Origin: an uncultured Hyphomonadaceae bacterium
GTDB lineage: Bacteria; Pseudomonadota; Alphaproteobacteria; Caulobacterales; Hyphomonadaceae
Length of the DNA: 7,680 bases
Direction: 5' to 3'
Assembly (NCBI GenBank): GCA_937873805.1
Contig: CALMWO010000044.1
Span: 1 to 7,680 of the forward strand
This document shows positions 1 through 6,374 of this stretch, in pieces. A program made the translations under genes and the position numbers. The notes below the pieces were generated by a model. The model was not told the origin of the DNA. It did not search any database and worked only from the letters and a program-made list of their open reading frames with translations. Every line of letters begins with the position of its first letter. The first letter of the stretch is position 1.

Positions 1-1
1 A

Positions 2-136
2 CTGATCGACGGCGACATAACACTGGACCGCGCCGAGCTGATCCGCCGGTGTGCCGGCCCGCCGCCTCGTCCGTTCCCCACAACGCGCGCTGAACAGGAA
101 CCGGCCTCCGAAGTTACCACCATCGCCGCGCACTAA
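2..136 (+). CDS. 3' end of an unidentified protein-coding gene (partial)
   Basis: The reading frame beginning at base 2 is open from the left edge to a TAA at 134-136 and gives 44 residues. It starts LIDGDITLDRAELIRRC, continues as a proline-rich stretch and ends ...TTIAAH. Third codon positions are mostly G or C, as in the neighbouring genes, while the other two forward frames are closed by stops. A strong hairpin begins 14 bases after the stop, which fits a real gene end. The 5' part lies outside the window. I do not recognise the family, because the tail is too short and shows no motif. The call rests on codon bias and the following terminator, not on homology. Confidence 0.5.
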   Translation: MIDGDITLDRAELIRRCAGPPPRPFPTTRAEQEPASEVTTIAAH

Positions 137-150
137 CGCAGGCGTAACAG

Positions 151-194
151 CGTGATCGCAGGCCACACCGGCGATCACGAGCCTTTCCCATTTT
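151..194 (+). terminator. Probable Rho-independent terminator of the upstream partial gene
   Basis: A perfect 9-bp inverted repeat, CGTGATCGC (151-159) and GCGATCACG (171-179), can add two inner G-C pairs beyond a mismatch, leaving a loop of about five bases. The downstream tail at 180-194 is pyrimidine-rich and ends in TTTT, though it is not a clean T run. It lies 14 bases after the TAA at 134-136 and 76 bases before the dehydrogenase ribosome binding site, so termination of the left-hand gene is the simplest reading. The symmetric halves could instead be an operator for the dehydrogenase gene. Confidence 0.5.
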
Positions 195-255
195 GCTCGC
201 CCTTTGGGGGCTGTTCCCATCCGCGTCAGGCATGCTAACGCAGCACGTCACCCGC

Positions 256-262
256 GGAGGAA
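256..262 (+). promoter_or_regulatory. Shine-Dalgarno site of the alcohol dehydrogenase
   Basis: GGAGGAA lies 8 bases before the ATG at 271. It settles the start codon: the frame is also open upstream, with an ATG at 232 and a TTG at 193, but neither has a comparable site. The extra N-terminal residues they would add also do not look like this family. Confidence 0.8.
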
Positions 263-270
263 GCGCACCC

Positions 271-1335
271 ATGAAGAGCCAAGCCATCGTCGCCTACGGC
301 CAACCGCTCGAGGAAGTGACCTCCGACATTCCGACGCCGAAGGGCACGGAAGTCGTCGTGAAAATCTCGCACTCCGGCGTCTGCCACTCTGACGTCCACC
401 TGCAGGACGGTCACGTTGATATCGGCGATGGCGACAAGATTGATTGGTCCAAGGGCCGCACGCTTCCCCACACGCTGGGCCACGAGATCGAAGGCACGCT
501 CTCAGCCGTAGGCCCCGACGCGCAGGCTCTGCTTGAAGGCCGCGCCGTCGGCCAGCGCTTCGTCGTCTTCCCGTGGATCGGCTGCGGCGAGTGCGCCACC
601 TGCAAGCGCGACCAGGAACACATCTGCTCCAAGCCGCGCCAGATCGGCATTCAGGTCGCCGGCGGCTATTCCGAATACGTCCTCGTCCCGCACCCGAAAT
701 ACCTGCTCGACGCAACCGGCGTGCCGGAAGGCCTCGCCGCCACCTACATGTGCTCGGGCATCACAGCGTTCTCCGCGCTGAAGAAAGTCCGCACCGCCTA
801 TGAAGGCGAAGCCATCGCCATCGTCGGCCTTGGCGGTGTCGGCATGATGGGCCTGCAATTCGCACGCGCCATGTTCCCGAACAACAAGATCATCGGCGCC
901 GACATCGACCCGAAGAAACTCGATGCTGCGATGGCCGCCGGCGCCGACGCTGTCTACAACTCCAAGGAAGCTGACGCGCTCAAGAAGCTGAAAGTTGACA
1001 CCGGCGGCGGCGTTGCCGCTGCGGTTGATTTCGTCGGCTCCACGCCTTCGCTCAACTTCGCCAACGGCGCCATCCGCCGCGGCGGCGAGATCATCGTGGT
1101 CGGCCTGTTCGGCGGCAAGTTCGCCGCCCCGATCCCCACCTTCCCGGGGCGACCCTATTCGATCGTCGGCTCGTACACCGGCCCGCTCGGCGAAACGCGC
1201 GAGATGATGGAGCTGGTGAAGACGGGCAAGATCGCGCCGATCCCGGTCGAAGTGCGTCCGCTGGACCAGGCCGACAAGACGCTCAACCAGCTGCGCGAAG
1301 GCACGATCGTCGGCCGCGTTGTCCTGAAGCCTTGA
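271..1335 (+). CDS. Zinc-dependent alcohol dehydrogenase (medium-chain dehydrogenase/reductase family)
   Basis: This 354-residue cytosolic NAD(P)-dependent oxidoreductase should interconvert an alcohol and its aldehyde or ketone. The N-terminal GroES-like domain (about 1-160) has the catalytic zinc ligands Cys38 (GVCHSDVH), His71 (LGHEIEG) and Cys161. The structural zinc loop has four cysteines at 105, 108, 111 and 119. The Rossmann domain carries GLGGVG at 186-191, and Asp211 after the second strand favours NAD over NADP. Length and all metal ligands are normal, so the enzyme should be active. The N-terminus (MKSQAIVAYGQPLEEV) and the GDGDKIDW-type insertion before the His71 region recall a proteobacterial subgroup of zinc alcohol dehydrogenases, recognised from memory. 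Substrate cannot be read from the sequence. The stop overlaps the TTG start of the following methyltransferase, so the two are probably one operon. Confidence 0.93.
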   Translation: MKSQAIVAYGQPLEEVTSDIPTPKGTEVVVKISHSGVCHSDVHLQDGHVDIGDGDKIDWSKGRTLPHTLGHEIEGTLSAVGPDAQALLEGRAVGQRFVVFPWIGCGECATCKRDQEHICSKPRQIGIQVAGGYSEYVLVPHPKYLLDATGVPEGLAATYMCSGITAFSALKKVRTAYEGEAIAIVGLGGVGMMGLQFARAMFPNNKIIGADIDPKKLDAAMAAGADAVYNSKEADALKKLKVDTGGGVAAAVDFVGSTPSLNFANGAIRRGGEIIVVGLFGGKFAAPIPTFPGRPYSIVGSYTGPLGETREMMELVKTGKIAPIPVEVRPLDQADKTLNQLREGTIVGRVVLKP

Positions 1336-2060
1336 GTCCGCCGGTGGCGGAGGGCGAAGAGCACGACTGGGAAATCATCGCACAGCGCGATCCCTATTTC
1401 GGCGTGCTCTCAAGCCCCGCTTTTCGATCCGGCGCGATAACACCGGAAGCACGCCAGCACTTTTACGGCACCGGCGATGAAGACATCGCACGCCTGCTCG
1501 GCTGGTTCGATCAGGATATCGCCGCACGACCTTCATCGGGCCGCGCGCTCGATATCGGCTGCGGTGTCGGCCGCCTCACCCACGCGATCGCCAAGATCGT
1601 GCCTGCTGTGTCTGGCTACGACGTCGCCGAATCCATGCTCGCCATCGCCCGCAGCGAAGCGCCGCCCAATGCCGACTTTTCGACGACTCTGCCCCCCGGT
1701 CCCTTCTCGTGGATCAATTCCTACATCGTCTTCCAGCACATCCCGCCCGACGAAGGTCTGAAGCTGATTGAAGCGGCTCTGAGCCGCGCCGCGCCTGACT
1801 GCTTCCTCAGCATCCAGATCACCTTCTGGCGCGATCATGCAGGCCCGAGGCAGAACATCATCTCCCGGATGCGCCGCCAGATGGTCCGCAGCACTGGCCG
1901 CAAGGCCGATGGCGATGCCGCGCGCCTGATCAACATGCACGACTATTCGCTGAACGAGGTCATGCGCCGCATGACAGCCGCAGGCTTCAGCCGCGTCGTC
2001 GTTCGCCACACCAATCATGGTGGCCATCACGGCGCCTGGCTGATCGCAAGGCGCGGCTAG
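1332..2060 (+). CDS. Class I SAM-dependent methyltransferase, substrate unknown
   Basis: This 242-residue protein has a Rossmann-type SAM-binding core. Motif I is LDIGCGVGRLT at 73-83. The acidic residue ending the second strand is Asp97 in GYDVAESML, and the motif IV region is around SYIVFQHIPP (130-139). The N-terminal segment with DPYFGVLSSPAFR (20-32) and FYGTGDEDIARLL (44-56) recalls methyltransferases often found in glycan or secondary-metabolite loci, but nothing here confirms that. There is no signal peptide or membrane segment. The proposed TTG start (1332-1334) overlaps the dehydrogenase TGA as TTGA and has no good ribosome binding site, which suggests translational coupling. A GTG at 1344 is an alternative start that would remove four residues. 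The C-terminus is rich in histidine (226-233). The methyl acceptor (small molecule, sugar or protein) is unknown. Confidence 0.85.
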   Translation: MSPPVAEGEEHDWEIIAQRDPYFGVLSSPAFRSGAITPEARQHFYGTGDEDIARLLGWFDQDIAARPSSGRALDIGCGVGRLTHAIAKIVPAVSGYDVAESMLAIARSEAPPNADFSTTLPPGPFSWINSYIVFQHIPPDEGLKLIEAALSRAAPDCFLSIQITFWRDHAGPRQNIISRMRRQMVRSTGRKADGDAARLINMHDYSLNEVMRRMTAAGFSRVVVRHTNHGGHHGAWLIARRG

Positions 2061-2110
2061 TCGCCCTCAAAACCCGCAACACGCCGCAACCTGCATTTCA
2101 CCGCGTCGGA

Positions 2111-2152
2111 ACAAGATGGCCCCGCTTTCGCGAGGCTCCATTCGTGTCTTGT
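2111..2152. terminator. Imperfect hairpin between convergent genes, possible bidirectional terminator
   Basis: The 108-bp gap between the methyltransferase stop (2060) and the kinase stop (2169) contains an interrupted inverted repeat. The core is GCCCCGC (2119-2125) and GCGAGGC (2130-2136) around a TTTC loop with one mismatch. Beyond it, ACAAGA (2111-2116) can pair with TCTTGT (2147-2152) across an asymmetric bulge. It is well placed to stop transcription from both sides, but neither strand has a T run after the stem, so intrinsic termination is only a possibility. Confidence 0.35.
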
Positions 2153-2168
2153 CTAGGCGTTGCTGCTG

Positions 2169-4457
2169 TTACGCCGCGTTCGACAGCAACTGCCGCGCGC
2201 CCATCACACCGGCGATCTTCGCGGTGAGTTCGCGCTGGTCCAGCGGCTTGGACACATAGTCCGACATGCCCAGCGCGAGATACTTCTCGCGGTCGCCGCT
2301 CATGGCGTCCGCCGTCAGCGCAATCACCGGCAGGTTGCGCCACTCTTCCGCGCTCGAGCGGATATGCCGGATCGCTTCCTTGCCATCCATGATCGGCATG
2401 TGGACGTCCAGCAGCACGATATCGAACGCTTCGTCGTGCAGACGATCCAGCGCCTCCTGCCCGTTCACCGCCTCGACGAATTGCGGAGACAGCTGCGCCA
2501 TGAACAGCTTCACAACCTGACGGTTCACGGCATTGTCGTCGACCAACAGAACTTTCAGGCCGCGTAAGCTGTTGATCGTCGCTTCGCTCGGCGCGGGGAA
2601 CATCGGCTCGTTGGACACGACCGGCGCCGTCTCGTCGACCATGCCCGCCATGAAGGTCAGCGTGAAGGTCGAGCCCTTGCCCGGTTCGCTTTCGACAGAC
2701 ACATCGCCGCCCATCAGCTGCGCGAGTTGCCGCGTGATCGCCAGACCCAGCCCCGTCCCGCCAAAGCGCCGCGTGATCGTCGCGTCCGCCTGCGTGAAGG
2801 TCGAGAACAGCCGCGTGCGCACCGCTTCGGTCATGCCAATGCCGGTGTCGCTGATCGCGACGCTGACACGCCACTCGCCCGGCGTCACCTCTTCGGAAGA
2901 CACCGCCATCTTCACATTGCCGCGCTCGGTGAACTTGATCGCGTTGGACAAGAGGTTGCCCACGCACTGGCGCACCCGCACCGGATCGTAGTGCAGCATC
3001 TGTGGCATGCCCGGCGCGATTTCGAGATCGATGCCGAGCTTGCGCTCGATGGCCTTCGTCAGGAACAGTTGCCGCAGGAGATCGAACGTCACGGCGAGTT
3101 CGCCATCGACGGCGGAAATTTCCATCTTGCCGGCTTCGATCTTCGACAGGTCGAGCACATCGTTCAGCAGCGCCGTTAGCGTCTTGCCGGACTCGAGGAT
3201 GATATCCACCTTCTCGCGCTGGTCGCGCAGAAGCCCGTCATTCACCAGCGATTGCGCCATCCCCAGCACGCCGTTCATCGGTGTGCGGATCTCGTGGCTC
3301 ATTGAGGCAAGGAAGTTCGACTTGGCGACGGTCGCCGCCTCGGCCTGGCGCTTGGCTTCGATCAGCGCCAGCTCGGCCTGCTTCTCTTCCTGGATGTCCA
3401 GCATCAGGCCGACAGCGCGCACCGGAATGGCGTGTTCATTGCGCTGCACGCGCATGAAGATACGCACCCACTGCTCTTCATCGTTCGGACGATAGAGCCG
3501 TGCATCGATCGACTCGACGCCCGGGGAGCGCAGGCAGCGTTCCCAGCTTTCGCGCACCGCGACGATATCGTCGTCATGATACATCCCGAACGGGCGCATC
3601 GAGTGCCGCGCCAGCGCTTCAGCGCCAGCCAGCTTCTGGTATTGCGGCGATGTCCAGCGCTCCGACGAGCGCAGGTCGATCTCGTAGACGCCGGCGTTCG
3701 CCGCCGACATCGCGATTTCGAGACGGTCGTGCATCACGGACGCCTGGTCACGCGCATCGACCAGTTCGGTGATGTTCTGCGACAGACCGAAGATCTCGAA
3801 CTTGCCGGACGGCAGTTTCCGTCCGGAGATGAATTGCGCCAGTGTGTGGCGCCATGTGCCATCCGGCTTGCGGCGGCGAAGGTGAAGCGTCGCCGTGCCG
3901 CCCTGCAGAGCCAGGCGCTCGCGCACCTGCCTGTCCTTGTCGACGTCGTCCTGGTGCAGATCCTTGACGATGTCGTCGAGCCGGTAGACCTCCATCGCCT
4001 CGCCGCGCCTCACCAGCGCGTCCGAGAAGTTGAATGTCTGATCATCCGGGTTGTAGCGGAACATCCCGATGTCGGCATCGCGCATCAGCCTGTCGCGCAC
4101 CTCGATCGAAGACACCAGCTTGGCCAGCATCGACCATTCGGCGGTGACGTCAGAGAGAATGACGACGCTAGACGTCTGGGCGCGTCCGCGCTTCGGCCGC
4201 AACCACTTGTCGCCCTTGCGGCTGGCGAAGCGATAGACCACGCCATCGCCGTACGATTTGTGCTCGGCTGCGGTCGTTTCGAGAAATTCGTTCAGGCCGA
4301 TCCCCGTCAGCCGCTCGGCCGATGCGCCCGTCAGTTGCAGGAAGGGGTCGTTGGCTCCGCAGACATACCCGCCCTCATCGACGCGCGCCGCCGCCAGCCC
4401 AAGCGCTCCAAGCTGCTCGAGCAACGCCTCGGCGTCGATCCCGGTGAGTTCTGGCAA
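2169..4457 (-). CDS. Soluble hybrid sensor histidine kinase with three PAS-like regions and a C-terminal receiver
   Basis: This 762-residue protein has no signal peptide or membrane segment, so it should sense a cytosolic cue. Domains in order: a weak PAS-like region (about 10-107), a PAS/PAC domain (about 120-232, ending FEIFGLSQNITE), a third PAS/PAC (about 245-358), a linker helix (355-380), and HisKA with MSHEIRTP at 386-393 and phosphoacceptor His388. The ATPase domain follows with N box NLLSNAIKF (501-509), DTGIGM (537-542) and GGTGLGLAI (566-574). The receiver (about 634-752) has acidic Asp640/Asp641, phosphoacceptor Asp684, Thr715 and Lys737. All residues needed for autophosphorylation and His-to-Asp transfer are present. 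No HPt domain or response regulator lies in the window, so the output is unknown. The start is TTG: an in-frame TAG lies two codons upstream, and AGGGG sits 9 bases before it. Downstream of phoD on the same strand, it may be co-transcribed. Confidence 0.93.
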   Translation of the reverse strand: MPELTGIDAEALLEQLGALGLAAARVDEGGYVCGANDPFLQLTGASAERLTGIGLNEFLETTAAEHKSYGDGVVYRFASRKGDKWLRPKRGRAQTSSVVILSDVTAEWSMLAKLVSSIEVRDRLMRDADIGMFRYNPDDQTFNFSDALVRRGEAMEVYRLDDIVKDLHQDDVDKDRQVRERLALQGGTATLHLRRRKPDGTWRHTLAQFISGRKLPSGKFEIFGLSQNITELVDARDQASVMHDRLEIAMSAANAGVYEIDLRSSERWTSPQYQKLAGAEALARHSMRPFGMYHDDDIVAVRESWERCLRSPGVESIDARLYRPNDEEQWVRIFMRVQRNEHAIPVRAVGLMLDIQEEKQAELALIEAKRQAEAATVAKSNFLASMSHEIRTPMNGVLGMAQSLVNDGLLRDQREKVDIILESGKTLTALLNDVLDLSKIEAGKMEISAVDGELAVTFDLLRQLFLTKAIERKLGIDLEIAPGMPQMLHYDPVRVRQCVGNLLSNAIKFTERGNVKMAVSSEEVTPGEWRVSVAISDTGIGMTEAVRTRLFSTFTQADATITRRFGGTGLGLAITRQLAQLMGGDVSVESEPGKGSTFTLTFMAGMVDETAPVVSNEPMFPAPSEATINSLRGLKVLLVDDNAVNRQVVKLFMAQLSPQFVEAVNGQEALDRLHDEAFDIVLLDVHMPIMDGKEAIRHIRSSAEEWRNLPVIALTADAMSGDREKYLALGMSDYVSKPLDQRELTAKIAGVMGARQLLSNAA

Positions 4458-4466
4458 GGTCTACAG

Positions 4467-4471
4467 CCCCT
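4467..4471 (-). promoter_or_regulatory. Shine-Dalgarno site supporting the TTG start of the hybrid kinase
   Basis: On the - strand AGGGG lies 9 bases before the TTG at 4457-4455. The frame is closed by a TAG at 4463-4461 and no ATG or GTG follows near the N-terminus, so this site and the TTG together fix the start. Confidence 0.6.
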
Positions 4472-4556
4472 GGGCGAAGTATCATCAAAATACCCGGGAA
4501 ACCCTAGCCGGACGCATGTTAATGCGGCCTTTCCGAAGTGACTGGAATCCTCATCC

Positions 4557-4610
4557 CTCCCCGATTTTAAAGGATTTTTCAGCACGCAGGACGGGGAGTT
4601 ATCCTGCCGT
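4557..4610. repeat. Two overlapping inverted repeats just after the phoD stop
   Basis: CTCCCCG (4557-4563) and CGGGGAG (4592-4598) form a perfect 7-bp inverted repeat with a 28-base, AT-rich spacer. A second pair, ACGCAGGA (4584-4591) and TCCTGCCGT (4602-4610, one bulged base), encloses the right arm of the first in its loop and includes part of the phoD stop codon (4599-4601) in that loop. The two could compete or form a pseudoknot in the phoD-kinase transcript. Neither is followed by a T run on the - strand, so this is not a standard terminator. The rest of the 141-bp gap (4458-4556) shows only the kinase ribosome binding site. Confidence 0.35.
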
Positions 4611-6305
4611 GACCACCGCCCCGCCCATCACCTTTTGCAGCCCGCCAATGCCGCCAACCTCGTTCTGGCGCGCGATGAATCGGGCGTCCGTTGAAGCAAA
4701 ATAGTCCCGCGAACGGACATTCGAGACCTTGATGAACTCGGCCTCCACCTGGTCGGCCTTCAGCGTCAGCAGCGTGAAGCCTTTCGCGAAAGCGTTGTAA
4801 TACAACACTTCGCTGCTGTTCGCTTCCGGCATCAGCCAGTTCAGCTCCTCGAACGGCATGCTGTCCCCGGCCCCCGGCGAAGTCACCGCCGTGCAGCCGA
4901 ACTCGACCCCGCGCTGCTGTCCCGAATTGTCGTGCAGCTGGTTGGCCCAGCCCGTGTGCGTGTCGCCCGTCAGCGTCACCAGCCGCGCCTTCGCAGCCTT
5001 CGCCGCGGCATAGAGCCGCTCGCGCGCCGCCGGATACCCGCTCCAGGAATCCGGGTTCCATTCCAGTCCATAGCTGGCCGTCGACCAGGAGCGACGCGAT
5101 CCCACCGGCACCTTCTCCCACTGCGCGGGCGTCAGCCCGGTCTGCAGGTTGGGCATCTTCACCTTGGCCATGGTGACCTGGTTGCCCAGCACTTGCCACT
5201 TCCGGTTCGCCGCCGTTGATTGCTTCAGTGCATCCGCCAGCCATGCTTCCTGCTCGAAGCCCAGCATGGTGCGGTTCGGATCTGCCAGCTTAGCCTTGAT
5301 CGCCGCCGCCACCTTTGGCCGCTCCGCATCCGGCGCCAGGAAAATCTCGCCATAGGTCACGTCATCGCCACGCCCCACCAGCCGGCTCTCCAGCAGGAAC
5401 AGCGTCGCCAGATCACCGATATCAACCTTGTGCCAGATCGACTCGCGCGCCTTGCCGGCTGCCGGATCGCGAACCGGCATCCACTCCAGATACGCCTGGA
5501 TCGCGCCCGCCTTGCGCACCGACCATTCGCCCTCGGTGTCTGGCTGATGGTTCTCTGCGCCCGTGCGATAGGAATTGTTGGCTGTCTCGTGATCGTCCCA
5601 CGTGCAGAACCAGGGCGCGATCGCGTGCGCCGCCTGCAGGTCGGGATCTGAACGATACTGCGCATAGCGCGTGCGATAGTCGGTCAGCGACACGCACTCG
5701 TTCGCCGGCTCATGGTTGCGGCCGATCTGCTTGCCGACCTCGCCGCCATATCCGTTCTGTCCGTATTCGTAGATGTAGTCGCCCAGATGGATCACGGCGT
5801 CGATGACGCTTGCCTGCCCGCGCTTGGCGATCTCGCGATAGACGTTGAAGAACCCGAACGGCCAGTTCGAGCACGACACCACCGCCATCCGGTAATCCGC
5901 AACGCCCGTCGCCGGCAGCGTCCGCGTCACGCCCGCAGGCGACGACGTCTGCCCGGCCGTGAACCAGTAATAATAGACCTGCCCCGCTTCGAGCCCGTCG
6001 ACATCGATCTTTACCGTGTAGTCGCGCTCTGGCCCCGTGGTGAACGCGCCCTTCTTCACCACGTCCTTCATCGCTGCGTCGCGCGCGATATTCCACATCA
6101 CCGGAACCGGCCCGGGCGCTTCAGGCGTCACGCGCGTCCACAGGATCACAGCCGTCTGCGTCGGGTCGCCCGAGGCGACCCCATGCCCGAAAGCTGCCTT
6201 TCCAGCGTAGGCGGCCTCGCCCGTGGTTGTGCAGGCCGCCCCCAATCCAGCCCCAAGGCCGGCAACCCCAAAGCCCAAAGCGCCGCGCCGCGTCAGCCTG
6301 GTCAT
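4599..6305 (-). CDS. phoD: PhoD-family alkaline phosphatase / phosphodiesterase, Tat-exported
   Basis: This 568-residue metalloenzyme should release phosphate from phosphomonoesters or diesters outside the cytoplasm. The N-terminus has a Tat-type signal: Thr5-Arg6-Arg7, then a glycine/alanine-rich hydrophobic run to about residue 25. Cys25 follows GAA, a poor lipobox, and AYA at 32-34 could be a signal peptidase I site, so lipid anchoring is uncertain. The PhoD N-terminal domain shows HGVASGDPTQ (41-50) and a fibronectin-like strand region to about 130. The catalytic domain has VVSCSNW (142-148, metal ligand Cys145), HLGDYIYEY (173-181, Asp176), TWDDHE (235-240) and TGDTH (446-450). These match the Fe/Ca PhoD class known from Bacillus. 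The ATG has AGAGGA 7 bases upstream. The gene is divergent from rluD and precedes the hybrid kinase on the same strand. No PHO box is recognisable in the 69-bp upstream gap, so phosphate control is not shown. Confidence 0.93.
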   Translation of the reverse strand: MTRLTRRGALGFGVAGLGAGLGAACTTTGEAAYAGKAAFGHGVASGDPTQTAVILWTRVTPEAPGPVPVMWNIARDAAMKDVVKKGAFTTGPERDYTVKIDVDGLEAGQVYYYWFTAGQTSSPAGVTRTLPATGVADYRMAVVSCSNWPFGFFNVYREIAKRGQASVIDAVIHLGDYIYEYGQNGYGGEVGKQIGRNHEPANECVSLTDYRTRYAQYRSDPDLQAAHAIAPWFCTWDDHETANNSYRTGAENHQPDTEGEWSVRKAGAIQAYLEWMPVRDPAAGKARESIWHKVDIGDLATLFLLESRLVGRGDDVTYGEIFLAPDAERPKVAAAIKAKLADPNRTMLGFEQEAWLADALKQSTAANRKWQVLGNQVTMAKVKMPNLQTGLTPAQWEKVPVGSRRSWSTASYGLEWNPDSWSGYPAARERLYAAAKAAKARLVTLTGDTHTGWANQLHDNSGQQRGVEFGCTAVTSPGAGDSMPFEELNWLMPEANSSEVLYYNAFAKGFTLLTLKADQVEAEFIKVSNVRSRDYFASTDARFIARQNEVGGIGGLQKVMGGAVVTAG

Positions 6306-6318
6306 GGATTAATCCTCT
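6306..6318 (-). promoter_or_regulatory. phoD ribosome binding site overlapping a 10-bp palindrome
   Basis: On the - strand AGAGGA (6318-6313) lies 7 bases before the phoD ATG. The bases 6306-6315 form the perfect palindrome GGATTAATCC, which directly abuts the start codon and shares bases with the Shine-Dalgarno site. The ribosome binding site is well supported. A regulatory role for the palindrome is speculative. The rest of the divergent gap to 6374 shows no promoter I would call. Confidence 0.55.
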
Positions 6319-6374
6319 GCACTGGGTTAGTGGCCCTTACGAATCCCTACCTTGCAGCGCACCGCGACGAAAGC

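Noticed and set aside
1533..2030. Open frame of 165 codons antisense to the methyltransferase
   Set aside because: It lies fully opposite a gene with a clear SAM-binding motif and has no supporting start context or domain.
2098..2967. Open frame of 289 codons on the - strand, overlapping the kinase C-terminus in another frame
   Set aside because: The kinase ATPase and receiver motifs occupy the true frame. This one is low-complexity arginine/glycine/alanine sequence without a domain.
3432..4541. Open frame of 369 codons on the + strand, antisense to the hybrid kinase
   Set aside because: It lies almost wholly opposite a kinase with intact motifs. Its translation is arginine-, alanine- and histidine-rich with no recognisable domain, as expected for a shadow frame in GC-rich DNA.
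4545..4549. GANTC (CcrM-type) methylation sites in the gaps upstream of the kinase and phoD, here and at 6341-6345
   Set aside because: GANTC also occurs many times inside the genes of this window, so single copies in two gaps are expected by chance and do not show cell-cycle control.
6231..6242. Lipobox making PhoD a lipoprotein at Cys25
   Set aside because: The residues before the cysteine are GAA, with Gly at -3 instead of Leu or a similar residue. A signal peptidase I site near residue 34 is equally plausible, so lipidation was not asserted.
5712..6374. Upstream open extension of the rluD frame, antisense to phoD
   Set aside because: The extension covers the phoD N-terminal half and signal peptide and has no domain content. 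The RluD S4 domain begins soon after ATG 6375, so the extension is chance openness.
6306..6374. Possible PHO box or sigma-70 promoters in the phoD/rluD divergent gap
   Set aside because: I could not find repeated CTGTCAT-type half sites or a -35/-10 pair with acceptable spacing on either strand, so no promoter is called.
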